DNA from: Gemmiger gallinarum
GTDB lineage: Bacteria; Bacillota; Clostridia; Oscillospirales; Ruminococcaceae
Assembly: GCF_014982805.1 (NCBI RefSeq)
Contig: NZ_JADCKC010000001.1
Coordinates: 124,001 to 188,000 of the forward strand
Reading direction: 5' to 3'
Length of the DNA: 64,000 nucleotides
Position numbers and translations under genes: made by a program. Positions 16,084 to 25,313 of this stretch are shown piece after piece (the first letter of the stretch is position 1; every line of letters starts with the position of its first letter). Under the pieces are notes generated by a model. It was not told where the DNA came from. It did no database searches and was given only the letters and a program-made list of their open reading frames with translations.

Positions 16084-17947
16084 GAAACATTTGGAACAGA
16101 ATCACACGGAAGAGCCTTCCCCACGGCGCGGCAAAAAGCGCGGCAAATTTGCCGAGTGGCTGGATGTCCACCGCATCAAGCGGACCGTCAGGCTCTGGCA
16201 TAAAAGACAGAAAAAGTCAGAACGCCGCAGCCGCCTCAGTGAGATGATCCACCGGCTGCCCCATGCAACGCTCATCGGCGATCTCCTGTACATGTTCGGC
16301 TTCTGGCTGGAGTATGCGGCGATCTGCGCCGGACGCACGGTGCTGCGGGTAGCAGGCACCATTCTCTCCCACGTGTGGGATGTCCTTCTCATGATCATCC
16401 GGCCGCTGGCCATTGGGATCATCACCTTTCTGGAAGACCTGCTGGAACCGTTGGCACGCATGCGCTCGGGTCTGCGCCATATCCGCGCCCTGCCCCAGCA
16501 GCACCCCGAGGAAAACGCAAAGCAGATCCGGGCAGAGAAAATTCAGTATTTCAAGCGGGGCACCAGACTGTACCTGCCCCTTGTATGGAATGCTTTGTCC
16601 TATGCGTTGCCTGTTGCAGCTGCGGTGCTGCTGGTCTGGGTGGTGCGCACCCAGCTCAGCTTCAACTACCTGCTGGAAGTTCGGGTCAACGGCGAGTCGG
16701 TTGGCTATGTTGCCAGCGAGCAGGTGTTTGACAGTGCCCGGGACGATGTGCAGTCCCGTATCGAGCGTGCCCGTGCCGTCATGGAATCCGCCGGAGTGGA
16801 AACCACCGATGATGCCTGGAACATTTCGCCGACCTACACTCTGGCAGTCTCGGGCGATGTCATGACCGAGAGCGAGGTGGCCGACGCCATTCTGAGCGCC
16901 TCCAGCGATGAGATCGGCGACGGTACCGCAGTGTACATTGACGGTGAGCTGCGCTTTGTCACCAGCGAGGGCGACCATCTGCGCGCCTACCTGGATGCTG
17001 TCAAACAGCCCTATGAGGATGCCTTTGACTCCGACCGACGGGTGGAATTTGCCCATGATATCACGCTGGTGGACGGCGTTTACTTCCTGTCGTCCATTGT
17101 TCCCTATGACACCGTCATCGAGACGCTGAATGCCAAATCGGAGCCGGTCACCTACACGGTGACGGAGGATCAGACGGCAGGGGAGGCGGCCAAGGCCATC
17201 GGTGTGGATTACGCCACGCTGCAGTCCTGGAACCCCGACCTTACCGGCGAGGATGAGGAACTGACCGAAGGCCAGACGCTGGTTTCGTCGGAGGCCACGG
17301 CGGAGCTGCTGCAGGTCAAAGTGGTGGAACGGCAGTCAGTGCTGGAGGATGTTCAGTATGATGTGGTCAAGACCGAGTCGGATGAGTACGACTTCGGCAA
17401 GGAGGTCGTGGTGCAGGAAGGTCAGCTGGGCCTGCAGGAAGTCACCAGTGATGTGACCTACATCAACGGCAAGGTCAGCGCCATCGATATCGTCAATATC
17501 ACCACGGTGATCGAGCCGGTATCCGAGCAGGTTATCGTGGGTACCAAGCTGCAGAGCGACATGGTGGCCCAGGTGGGCAGCGGCAATTTCTACTGGCCGG
17601 TTCCCGACTACAAGGGCGTTACCCGCTGGGTGGAAAACGACCGTTATGCCACCGATATTACGGCAAACTATGGCACACCCATCATCGCAGCGGACAGCGG
17701 CGTGGTGGTTACGGCGGGCACGCACTGGAGCTACGGCAATTATGTGGTGATCGACCATGGCAACGGCTGGAAGACGCTGTATGCGCACATGTCGTCCATC
17801 GCGGTCACCACAGGACAATCGGTAACGGGAGGACAGACCATCGGCTATGTGGGCCAGACCGGCGTTGCTACCGGCTGCCATTGCCATTTTGAAATGTCTT
17901 ATAACGGAACCCTGGTCAACGCACACGACTACTTCCCCAATATGTAA
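16076..17947 (+). CDS. LysM-G5-M23 envelope peptidase-like protein, copy A (zinc His replaced)
   Basis: This is the first of two tandem paralogues. From ATG 16076 the product has 623 aa: a basic cytoplasmic start, several hydrophobic segments (about residues 65-125), a strong membrane segment near 175-197 (LPVAAAVLLVWVV), then an outside region with a LysM-like stretch (YTVTEDQTAGEAAKAIG), a G5 domain and a C-terminal M23 (LytM) domain. In active M23 enzymes zinc is bound by HxxxD and HxH. Here HxH is intact (CHCHFEM) and YAHM is present, but the first motif reads RYATD (Arg523, Asp527), so one zinc ligand is lost. Copy A is therefore probably non-catalytic or a regulator. It overlaps the pseudouridine synthase gene and has a poor ribosome site, suggesting coupled translation. 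Confidence 0.87.
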   Translation: MTKKHLEQNHTEEPSPRRGKKRGKFAEWLDVHRIKRTVRLWHKRQKKSERRSRLSEMIHRLPHATLIGDLLYMFGFWLEYAAICAGRTVLRVAGTILSHVWDVLLMIIRPLAIGIITFLEDLLEPLARMRSGLRHIRALPQQHPEENAKQIRAEKIQYFKRGTRLYLPLVWNALSYALPVAAAVLLVWVVRTQLSFNYLLEVRVNGESVGYVASEQVFDSARDDVQSRIERARAVMESAGVETTDDAWNISPTYTLAVSGDVMTESEVADAILSASSDEIGDGTAVYIDGELRFVTSEGDHLRAYLDAVKQPYEDAFDSDRRVEFAHDITLVDGVYFLSSIVPYDTVIETLNAKSEPVTYTVTEDQTAGEAAKAIGVDYATLQSWNPDLTGEDEELTEGQTLVSSEATAELLQVKVVERQSVLEDVQYDVVKTESDEYDFGKEVVVQEGQLGLQEVTSDVTYINGKVSAIDIVNITTVIEPVSEQVIVGTKLQSDMVAQVGSGNFYWPVPDYKGVTRWVENDRYATDITANYGTPIIAADSGVVVTAGTHWSYGNYVVIDHGNGWKTLYAHMSSIAVTTGQSVTGGQTIGYVGQTGVATGCHCHFEMSYNGTLVNAHDYFPNM

Positions 17948-17995
17948 AGCGGATTCGGCCGTACCGGCCGATGATCGCCGCAAAGGAGAACGTCT

Positions 17996-19879
17996 TTGAA
18001 ATCTCAGATCGACGAAAAGCAACAAAATGAGGGCGGCTCCAGCCGTCCGCCCAAGCCGCCCCGCGGCCGGTTTGGCGCGTGGCTGGACGAACGCCGCGTC
18101 AAAAAGACTGTCCGTATCTGGCACAAGCGGCAGAAAAAGGCCGCTCGCCGCAGCCGGCTGAGCGACCTGATCCATCAGCTGCCCCATGCGACGCTGATCG
18201 GGGATGCCCTGTATATGGTGGGCTTCTGGACTGAGTATGCGGTAATCTGCGTGGGACGCACGGTGCTGCGTGCCGTCACGGCCATCCTTTCCCATGCGGG
18301 AGCCATTCTGCTGATGATCGTCCGGCCGCTGGCCATCGGGATCATCACCTTCCTGGAGGACCTGCTGGAGCCGTTTGCGCGGATGCGCTCGGGTCTGCGC
18401 CATATCCGGGAACTGCCGGAACAGCATCCCGATGAGGATGCCCGACAAATACGCGCCGAAAAGATCCAGTATTTCAAGCGCGGCACCAAGCTGTATCTGC
18501 CCCTGGTATGGAATGCCCTTTCCTATGTTCTGCCGGTGGCAGCTGCGGTGCTGCTGGTCTGGGTGGTTCGCACCCAGCTGGGGTACACCTATCTTCTGGA
18601 AGTCCGCGTGGGAGATAAAACGGTGGGCTACGTGTCCAGCGAACAGGTGTTCGACAATGCCCGGGATGATGTGGAATCCCGTATTGAGCGCGCCCGCTCC
18701 GTTATGGAGGCTGCCGGCGTGGAGACCACCGACGACCAGTGGGAAATCACCCCCACCTATACGCTGGCGGTTTCGGGTGATGTCATGACGGAGAGCGAGG
18801 TGGCCGACGCCATTCTCAGTGCCTCCAGCGACGAGATCGGCAGCGGCACAGCAGTCTATGTGGATGGCGAGCTGAGCTTTGTCACCACCGAGGGTGACCA
18901 TCTGCGTTCCTATCTGGATGCGGTCAAACAGCCCTATGAGGACAGCTTTGACTTCAACCGCCGGGTGGAGTTTGTCCATGACATCACGCTGGTGGACGGC
19001 GTCTACTTCCTGTCGTCCATTGTGCCTTACGATACCGTCATCTCCACGCTGAATGCGAAATCCGAGCCTTCCATCTATACACTGGAGGAGGACCAGACCG
19101 CCGGTGAGGCGGCGGAGACACTGGGCGTTGATTTCCAGACGCTTCAGGGGTGGAACCCCGACCTTGCCGACGAGGATACCGAGCTGACGGAAGGCAGTGC
19201 TCTGATCACCTCCGATGCCAAGGCGGAACTTCTGCAGGTCAAGGTCATTGAGCGCACCACCGAGGTGGAGGATGTGGATTTCGACGTGGTCAAGACTGAG
19301 TCGGACGAGTATGATTTCGGCGACGAGGTCGTGATCCAGGAAGGCCAGAACGGACAGCAGGAGGTCATCCGGGACATTACATATATCGACGGACAGGTTT
19401 CCGATGTAAGTATTGTCCAGATCAACACGCTGGTGGAACCGGTGACCGAGCAGGTCGTTGTCGGCACACGGCTGGAAAGCGGTATGGTTGCCCAGGTGGG
19501 CAGCGGTACCTTCTACTGGCCGGTACCCAACTACCGCTACGTCAGCCGCTGGATGAGCTCCGACCATAAGGGCGCGGACATCGTTGCCCCGGCAGGTACG
19601 CCCATCATTGCGGCAGACAGCGGCAAGATCGAGTATGCGGGCTGGCACAACCATCCCTACGGTTACGGCAACTATGTCATCATCGACCACGGCAACGGCT
19701 GGAAGACGCTGTATGGTCATATGTCTGCCTTTGCCGTCAGCACAGGGGATGCGGTCGAAGCCGGGCAGGTCATTGGCTATGTGGGCAATACCGGCTATTC
19801 GTTCGGCAACCACTGCCATTTCGAGATGTACTACAACAACTCTCTGGTCAGTGCAAAAACCTACTTCCCCAACATGTAA
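17996..19879 (+). CDS. LysM-G5-M23 envelope endopeptidase, copy B (intact zinc site)
   Basis: The second tandem paralogue has 627 aa and the same architecture as copy A: basic N-terminus, membrane segments, LysM-like stretch (YTLEEDQTAGEAAETLG), G5 domain and M23 peptidase. Much of the protein, including the middle third, is nearly identical to copy A. The zinc motif HKGAD (His524) is intact, as are YGHMS and HCHFEM, so it should cleave peptidoglycan cross-bridges. The start is TTG 17996 with AAAGGAG seven bases upstream. Gene order M23-murA recalls the SpoIIQ-SpoIID-murA neighbourhood of Bacillus, but these proteins are more than twice the size of SpoIIQ, so orthology is not claimed. Confidence 0.9.
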   Translation: MKSQIDEKQQNEGGSSRPPKPPRGRFGAWLDERRVKKTVRIWHKRQKKAARRSRLSDLIHQLPHATLIGDALYMVGFWTEYAVICVGRTVLRAVTAILSHAGAILLMIVRPLAIGIITFLEDLLEPFARMRSGLRHIRELPEQHPDEDARQIRAEKIQYFKRGTKLYLPLVWNALSYVLPVAAAVLLVWVVRTQLGYTYLLEVRVGDKTVGYVSSEQVFDNARDDVESRIERARSVMEAAGVETTDDQWEITPTYTLAVSGDVMTESEVADAILSASSDEIGSGTAVYVDGELSFVTTEGDHLRSYLDAVKQPYEDSFDFNRRVEFVHDITLVDGVYFLSSIVPYDTVISTLNAKSEPSIYTLEEDQTAGEAAETLGVDFQTLQGWNPDLADEDTELTEGSALITSDAKAELLQVKVIERTTEVEDVDFDVVKTESDEYDFGDEVVIQEGQNGQQEVIRDITYIDGQVSDVSIVQINTLVEPVTEQVVVGTRLESGMVAQVGSGTFYWPVPNYRYVSRWMSSDHKGADIVAPAGTPIIAADSGKIEYAGWHNHPYGYGNYVIIDHGNGWKTLYGHMSAFAVSTGDAVEAGQVIGYVGNTGYSFGNHCHFEMYYNNSLVSAKTYFPNM

Positions 19880-19890
19880 GGGGAAAATTT

Positions 19891-19938
19891 CTTCGCTGCC
19901 CTGCACGTTGTGGATAAAATCCATAGGCAGGGCCGAAG
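19891..19938 (+). terminator. Possible terminator after the M23 pair
   Basis: CTTCG..GCCCTG can pair with CAGGGC.CGAAG around an inner TGGAT/ATCCA stem. The following T-run is interrupted (GGGATTTTTC), so efficiency is doubtful. murA has its own promoter just downstream. Confidence 0.35.
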
Positions 19939-19985
19939 CAATTTGGGATTTTTCACGCAATTTTTGTAAATACTAAGGGCAGCAC

Positions 19986-20014
19986 TTTTCAAAACTTCCG
20001 TTTTGGTGTATAAT
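19986..20014 (+). promoter_or_regulatory. Sigma-A promoter of murA
   Basis: A perfect TATAAT (20009-20014) is preceded at 17 bases by TTTTCA (19986-19991), a four-of-six -35 match. A leader of roughly 120 bases separates the start point from the murA TTG codon. Confidence 0.6.
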
Positions 20015-20142
20015 ACAGCAAACCATGCGGCTTTGTACCGGCGCGGCCAGAAGGCCGGGCCTGTGGCAGGGAACGGGGGCGTTTGCGCCCCGTGCAACCC
20101 CTGTCGGCCGTGCTCGGCTGGGCAAAGGAGAGAATTATCACT

Positions 20143-21426
20143 TTGGAAAAATTTGTGATCCGCGGCGGGAATCCGCTCACCGGCGATGTGACCATCGGCG
20201 GTGCCAAAAACGCGGCTGTGGCCATATTGCCTGCGACCATTCTGGCAGCGGGAAAATGCATCATCGAGAATCTTCCCTGTATCAGTGATGTCATGGCGTC
20301 CCTGCAAATTTTGAGCGAGCTTGGCGCCAGTATCCGGATGATCAGCAAAAGCACTTATGAGATCGACACCTCCCACCTTGACTGTACCGAGGTGTCCAAT
20401 GAGCTTTCCCGTCAGATGCGTGCCAGTTATTATTTTCTGGGCGCTCTGCTGGGCCGTTTCGGCTCTGCGCAGGTTGCCATGCCGGGCGGCTGCAATCTGG
20501 GCCCCCGTCCTATCGACCAGCATCTCAAGGCATTCACGGCTCTTGGAGCAGAGGACTCGGTGGAGTACGGTATGATCCGTGTCAGCGCGGACAAGCTGAC
20601 GGGTTCGCATATCTTTTTTGATACGGTGTCGGTTGGCGCTACCATGAACGCCATGCTGGCCGCTGTCATGGCGGACGGGCTGACCATTCTGGAGAACGTT
20701 GCCCGGGAACCCCATGTGGTGGACCTGGCCAACTGCCTTAATATGATGGGCGCAGACGTTCACGGTGCGGGCACCGATGTCATCAAGATCCGCGGTGTGG
20801 GGTCCATGCACGGATGCAGCTATTCCATCATCCCCGACCAGATCGAGGCCGGGAGCTATATGGCTGCCGCTGCCATCACCCGGGGCGATGTGACACTGCA
20901 TAATATCATTCCCAAGCATTTGGAGCCCATCACCGCCAAAATGCGTGCGGCGGGCTGCGTGATTGAGGAGTACGATGAATCGCTGCGCATCAGCTGCCAT
21001 CAGCGCCTCAAGCCCCTCAAGATCAAGACAATGCCTCATCCCGGTTTCCCCACCGATATGCAGCCGCTGATGACGGTGCTGCTCAGCGTTGCCGACGGCA
21101 CTTCCATTGTCACCGAAGGCATTTGGGAAAACCGCTTCCGCTATGTGGATGAGCTCATCCGCATGGGTGCCAACATTCAGGTGGACGGCCAGGTGGCGGT
21201 GGTGGAAGGCGTAGAGCAGCTGCATCCCGCACCGCTGCGGGCACTGGATCTGCGTGCCGGCGCAGCCATGGTGGTTGCCGCCCTTGCCGCGGACGGTGTG
21301 AGCGAGATCGACGAGACCAGCCACATTGAGCGCGGCTACGAAAATATCGTGGAAAAACTTCAGGCCCTCGGCGCGGATATCCGCCGTGTCGAGATCCCGG
21401 TCAACACCATCACCCGCGCCATGTAA
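20143..21426 (+). CDS. murA: UDP-N-acetylglucosamine 1-carboxyvinyltransferase
   Basis: MurA adds enolpyruvate to UDP-GlcNAc, the first committed step of peptidoglycan synthesis and the target of fosfomycin. The start is TTG 20143 (MEKFVIRGGNPLTG) behind AAAGGAG, giving 427 aa, the normal length. The catalytic Cys, which fosfomycin alkylates, lies in PGGCNLGPRPID, so the enzyme is predicted to be fosfomycin-sensitive. The N-terminal GGAKNAAV substrate motif is intact. Confidence 0.95.
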   Translation: MEKFVIRGGNPLTGDVTIGGAKNAAVAILPATILAAGKCIIENLPCISDVMASLQILSELGASIRMISKSTYEIDTSHLDCTEVSNELSRQMRASYYFLGALLGRFGSAQVAMPGGCNLGPRPIDQHLKAFTALGAEDSVEYGMIRVSADKLTGSHIFFDTVSVGATMNAMLAAVMADGLTILENVAREPHVVDLANCLNMMGADVHGAGTDVIKIRGVGSMHGCSYSIIPDQIEAGSYMAAAAITRGDVTLHNIIPKHLEPITAKMRAAGCVIEEYDESLRISCHQRLKPLKIKTMPHPGFPTDMQPLMTVLLSVADGTSIVTEGIWENRFRYVDELIRMGANIQVDGQVAVVEGVEQLHPAPLRALDLRAGAAMVVAALAADGVSEIDETSHIERGYENIVEKLQALGADIRRVEIPVNTITRAM

Positions 21427-21562
21427 AAGGCGGCGGATGCTGGCGGGAAAAGGCCGTAATCTCCCGTTGCGGAGCAACCACACCGCTTATGGGGCCGCAG
21501 TACTGCGGCCCTGTTTTTGTGAGCGGCGGTACAAATCAGACAGAGAGGAAATCACACAAGGC

Positions 21563-22351
21563 ATGGCATTGTTTACGACACTGTATTCCGGGTCATCCGG
21601 AAACTGCGCGCTGGTCCGCCACGGAAGCAAATATCTTCTTGTGGATATGGGCAAAAGCTGCCGCACCACCCTCACGGCGCTGCGCAAGCTGGGGCTTGCC
21701 ATTGCCGACTGTGAGGGCATCCTCATCACCCATGAGCACTCCGACCATGTCAGCGGCCTGGATACTTTTTTGAAGCATTATACGGTTCCCGTCTACGGCT
21801 GCGCAGCAACGCTGGAAATGCTGGAATCCCGGGGAACCTTGCCCCCCGCCATCGAGGCCATCGCCATCGACGGCCGCACCGAGGAGATCGGCTCCTTTGT
21901 GGTGACTTCCTTTCCCACCAGCCACGACGTGCCCTGCTGCGGCTATCGCATCCGCACGCCGGATGAACGCACCATGGCCATTGCCACCGACCTGGGGGTT
22001 CTGACTCCTGTGGTGCAGCAGCATCTTGCCGGGTGCGACCTGGTGGCGCTGGAGGCCAACTACGACCGGTTCAGCCTGCAGGGCGGGCCCTATCCCTATT
22101 ATCTCAAGGTCCGCATTGCCAGTGACCGGGGCCACCTGGACAACCGTGCCTGCGCGGCGGAACTGCTGGACCTGATTCAGGACGGCTGCAAAAAGTTTGC
22201 TTTGTGCCATCTGAGCCAGACAAACAACACTCCTGAGCTGGCACTGACCACCGTTTACAATGTGCTGCTGGCAGCGGGCATCGAGCCGGGGCGGGATGTG
22301 CTGATCCAGGCACAGAGCCGCAACGAAATCAGCCCTTACATAGAATTTTAA
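21563..22351 (+). CDS. walJ: WalJ/YycJ-type metallo-beta-lactamase-fold hydrolase
   Basis: This is a cytoplasmic MBL-fold protein, linked in other Firmicutes to the WalKR cell-wall stress locus and thought to act as a nuclease or phosphodiesterase. From ATG 21563 it has 262 aa beginning MALFTTLYSGSSGNCALV. The metal motif THEHSDHVSG is intact, and further ligands sit in SHDVPCCGYRI and ATDLG. rlmH follows immediately, the adjacency seen in the Bacillus walJ region, although walR/walK are not next to it here. Confidence 0.85.
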   Translation: MALFTTLYSGSSGNCALVRHGSKYLLVDMGKSCRTTLTALRKLGLAIADCEGILITHEHSDHVSGLDTFLKHYTVPVYGCAATLEMLESRGTLPPAIEAIAIDGRTEEIGSFVVTSFPTSHDVPCCGYRIRTPDERTMAIATDLGVLTPVVQQHLAGCDLVALEANYDRFSLQGGPYPYYLKVRIASDRGHLDNRACAAELLDLIQDGCKKFALCHLSQTNNTPELALTTVYNVLLAAGIEPGRDVLIQAQSRNEISPYIEF

Positions 22352-22360
22352 GGTGCCGCC

Positions 22361-22846
22361 ATGCAAAACATTGATCTCATCTGTATCGGAAAGCTCAGCA
22401 CCTCCTTTTACGCCGCGGGTGTGGCCGAGTACCAGAAACGGCTGTCGGCTTTCTGTAATTTCCGCATCATAGAACTGCCGGAGGTTATGGTGGATGAACG
22501 CCATGCCGGTGACGTTCAGATTGCCAAGGCTCTGGACAAGGAGGCAAAGGCCATTCTGGGGTCGCTGCGCAAGGGGGAATACCTGGCCGCGCTGTGCATT
22601 GAGGGCAAGCAGATCTCCAGCGAGGAACTGGCCGCCATGATTGCCGACCGGGCCATGAGCGGCTCAGGAGACATGGCCTTTGTCATCGGTTCCTCCCACG
22701 GACTGGCAGACAGTGTCAAGCGGGCTGCCCAGGCAAAGATCTCCATGGGACGCATCACCATGCCCCATCAGATGGCCCGCCTGGTGCTGACCGAGCAGCT
22801 TTACCGGGCTTTTTCCATCAATGCGGGCATGAAATATCATAAGTAA
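22361..22846 (+). CDS. rlmH: 23S rRNA (pseudouridine1915-N3)-methyltransferase
   Basis: RlmH is a SPOUT methyltransferase acting on helix 69 of the assembled ribosome. The 161-residue protein starts MQNIDLICIGKL and has the trefoil-knot SAM motifs FVIGSSHGL and ISMGRITMPHQMARLVLTEQLYRAF, with the conserved C-terminal KYHK. It follows walJ by nine bases and is co-transcribed. Confidence 0.96.
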   Translation: MQNIDLICIGKLSTSFYAAGVAEYQKRLSAFCNFRIIELPEVMVDERHAGDVQIAKALDKEAKAILGSLRKGEYLAALCIEGKQISSEELAAMIADRAMSGSGDMAFVIGSSHGLADSVKRAAQAKISMGRITMPHQMARLVLTEQLYRAFSINAGMKYHK

Positions 22847-22881
22847 GCAAAGAGCCCATACAGAAAGGCGGGGAGGAAACA

Positions 22882-24126
22882 ATGCGCCGAAAAAACGGGA
22901 CTCTCGCATTTGTTCTGGGACTTTGTATGCTGCTGGGCGGCTGCGTACCGAAGGCGGTCTCTTCCGGCCCGCTGCCGGGCGATGCTTCCGAACAAAGTGC
23001 GGAAGGGGATTCGGCCATCTCTCAGCCGAAGGGAGAGGCTGGGGATGCCGCGCAGAAAATTGAGGAACTTCTGGCCGGCATGTCCCTGCGGGAGAAGGTG
23101 GGACAGCTGTTTTTCGTACGCCCCGACGCCCTGGACCCGGCACAGGACCAATCCCGCATTGACGACGCCGATGCCCGGGGAGCGACCGCCTTCACCGATG
23201 CCATGGGCGAGACGCTGCGGCAATATCCGGTGGGCGGGATGGTGATCTTCGGCAAAAACCTCACCGATCCCGGACAGCTCACCGCTTTTACCGCAGATTT
23301 GCATGAGGCGGGGGAGATCCCGCTTCTTGTTGCCGTGGATGAGGAGGGAGGCTCTGTGGCCCGGCTGGCCAATCACCCGGGCTTTGATGAGCTGCCGGAT
23401 TATCCTGACGCTGCAGAGGTGGCTGCCTCCGGCGGTGCTGAGGCTGTGCGGGAAATGTCTGCCTCCATCGGCAGATACCTGGTACAATACGGCATTGACC
23501 TGGACTTTGCCCCAGTTGCGGATGTCAACACAAACCCGGACAATCCCGTCATCGGTCGGCGGGCTTTTTCCGATGACCCGCAGCAGGCAGCGGAGATGGT
23601 CGCTGCGGCGGTGGAGGGCTTCCAGGAGGCGGGGGTCCTCTGCTGCCTCAAGCATTATCCGGGGCACGGCGACACGGCGGAGGACAGCCATAAGGCCCTT
23701 GCTGTGACCCAAAAGAGCTGGCAGGAACTGCTCTCCTGTGAGCTGGTTCCTTTTCAGGCCGGAATCGATGCCGGGGCAGATCTGGTAATGGCCGGGCATA
23801 TTGCTGCCCCGCAGGTCACGGGAGAGGATACACCGGCCTCCCTGTCACGGCCGCTTTTGCAGAGCCTGCGGCAGGAGCTGGGCTTTGACGGTGTCATCGT
23901 CACCGATTCCCTGGCCATGGAAGGCATCACCGGGCTGTATACACCGGGGCAGGCTGCGGTGCTGGCCGTGCAGGCTGGGGTGGATATCCTGCTTATGCCA
24001 GATGGTCTGGCCGAGGCCTTTGACGCAGTGATGGCAGCTGTGGAGGACGGTACCATTCCCCAATCCCGCATTGACGAGAGCGCAGCCCGGGTGCTGGCGC
24101 TCAAGGCAAAGCGCGGACTGATCTGA
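22882..24126 (+). CDS. Lipoprotein of glycoside hydrolase family 3 (NagZ-like)
   Basis: This is a predicted cell-surface beta-N-acetylhexosaminidase that removes GlcNAc from peptidoglycan fragments. The N-terminus is a lipoprotein signal (about residues 5-20) ending in the lipobox LLGGC with Cys21. The GH3 catalytic barrel follows: the NagZ-type acid/base loop KHYPGHGDTAEDSH and the nucleophile Asp in DGVIVTDSLAMEGI are both intact. It has a single barrel domain at 414 aa, with a Ser/Glu-rich linker after the lipobox. A good GGGGAGG site precedes ATG 22882. Adjacent to a glycosyltransferase gene by 14 bases. Confidence 0.9.
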   Translation: MRRKNGTLAFVLGLCMLLGGCVPKAVSSGPLPGDASEQSAEGDSAISQPKGEAGDAAQKIEELLAGMSLREKVGQLFFVRPDALDPAQDQSRIDDADARGATAFTDAMGETLRQYPVGGMVIFGKNLTDPGQLTAFTADLHEAGEIPLLVAVDEEGGSVARLANHPGFDELPDYPDAAEVAASGGAEAVREMSASIGRYLVQYGIDLDFAPVADVNTNPDNPVIGRRAFSDDPQQAAEMVAAAVEGFQEAGVLCCLKHYPGHGDTAEDSHKALAVTQKSWQELLSCELVPFQAGIDAGADLVMAGHIAAPQVTGEDTPASLSRPLLQSLRQELGFDGVIVTDSLAMEGITGLYTPGQAAVLAVQAGVDILLMPDGLAEAFDAVMAAVEDGTIPQSRIDESAARVLALKAKRGLI

Positions 24127-24140
24127 CGGAGGATAGGCTT

Positions 24141-25193
24141 ATGTATGCAGTGGACGGAGCGTTTTTCGCCCAGCGTGTTTCGGGCATTCAGCGGTATTCC
24201 ATCGAGCTTCTGGCGGAGCTGGATAATATCCTCTCTCCCGGGGAGCTGGAGATTGTGGTGCCCCAGGGTGTAAAAACGCCGGAGTACCACAATATCCGGG
24301 TGGTGCCCTGGGGCAGCCGCAGCGGCATGCTGTGGGAGCAGATGGACTATCCCAGATATCTCCGTCAGAAGGGCCGGAAGGGCCTTTGCACCTGCAACGT
24401 CATGCCGCTGTTCGGCTTTTCCGGCATGGTGGTGGTGCATGATGTCTGCTATCGTGCCCGCCCGGATTTCTACACCGATGCCCGGGGCCGCCTGAGTGCG
24501 GCCTGGCACCGGCTGCAGTACCGGGTGATCGCCAAAAAAGCGGAACATATCATTACAGTATCCCGGTTTTCCCGCAGTGAACTGCAGCGGTACTATGGTG
24601 TGGCCCCCTCCCGGGTCACGGTCATCCCCAATGCCTGGCAGCATATGCAGCGCACCCAGCCTGACCCGAACGCTTTTGACAAGTGGCCGGAACTTCATCC
24701 CGGGGAATATTATTTTTCCATGTCCAACCTGCTGAAAAACAAAAACTTCCCCTGGGTGCTCAGAGCGGCCAGAGAAAAGCCGGAGGCCATGTTTGCCATT
24801 GCAGGCGGCGGCAATCTGGCAAAGGCGGCGGGGGAGATGGGGCTGGAAGATCTCCCCAATGTGCGCTACCTGGGTTATGTCTCGGACGGAGAGGCCAAAA
24901 CTCTTATGGCAAACTGCAAGGCCTTTTTGTTCCCCACGCTCTACGAAGGCTTCGGCATTCCGCCGCTGGAAGCCATCGCCTGCGGGGCACCCCGGGTCCT
25001 TGTCAGCGATACTCCCTGTATGCGGGAAGTTTACGGCAGCCATGCCGATTACATTGACCTGAACACCAACCCCGGCAATGTGGATGAGGTGACCCCGGGG
25101 CACAATGCAGCCGGGGTGCTGGCGCGCTATTCCTGGGAAAAAAGCGCCCGCCTGCTGGCGGAGCTTCTCCGAAATAGGGCATCGGAAGCCTGA
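24141..25193 (+). CDS. GT4-family glycosyltransferase
   Basis: It is a cytoplasmic GT-B glycosyltransferase of 350 aa, acceptor unknown. The N-terminal lobe has the VSGIQRYSIELL segment common in GT4 enzymes and the C-terminal lobe has SMSNLLKNKNF, AIAGGG, and the nucleotide-sugar motif EGFGIPPLEA (E-x7-E). It may take part in surface polysaccharide or teichoic-acid-like glycan assembly; no other polysaccharide genes adjoin it. A terminator follows. Confidence 0.88.
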   Translation: MYAVDGAFFAQRVSGIQRYSIELLAELDNILSPGELEIVVPQGVKTPEYHNIRVVPWGSRSGMLWEQMDYPRYLRQKGRKGLCTCNVMPLFGFSGMVVVHDVCYRARPDFYTDARGRLSAAWHRLQYRVIAKKAEHIITVSRFSRSELQRYYGVAPSRVTVIPNAWQHMQRTQPDPNAFDKWPELHPGEYYFSMSNLLKNKNFPWVLRAAREKPEAMFAIAGGGNLAKAAGEMGLEDLPNVRYLGYVSDGEAKTLMANCKAFLFPTLYEGFGIPPLEAIACGAPRVLVSDTPCMREVYGSHADYIDLNTNPGNVDEVTPGHNAAGVLARYSWEKSARLLAELLRNRASEA

Positions 25194-25221
25194 CAGGTAT
25201 ATTCCGGCATACAATCAGTGT

Positions 25222-25262
25222 AAAAAAGAGCTGTGCTCCCAAACAAGGAGCACAGCTCTTTT
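25222..25262. terminator. Bidirectional intrinsic terminator
   Basis: The arms AAAGAGCTGTGCTCC and GGAGCACAGCTCTTT are perfectly complementary over 15 bases around CAAACAA. It has T-runs on both strands and serves both the glycosyltransferase gene (plus) and asnA (minus). Confidence 0.92.
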
Positions 25263-25313
25263 GCATGAATTCAAAAAGGGCAGGCAATATCCTGAAAGGA
25301 AAACCACCGACTT

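Noticed and set aside
16076-19879. SpoIIQ orthologue suggested by M23 next to murA
   Set aside because: The proteins are over 600 aa with LysM, G5 and several membrane segments, unlike the single-pass SpoIIQ of about 280 aa; spoIID is absent. Only the neighbourhood is similar.
17336-19960. An 874-codon minus-strand frame opposite the M23 paralogues
   Set aside because: Internal repetition simply mirrors the two tandem plus-strand genes. The plus-strand proteins have recognisable domains and good starts.
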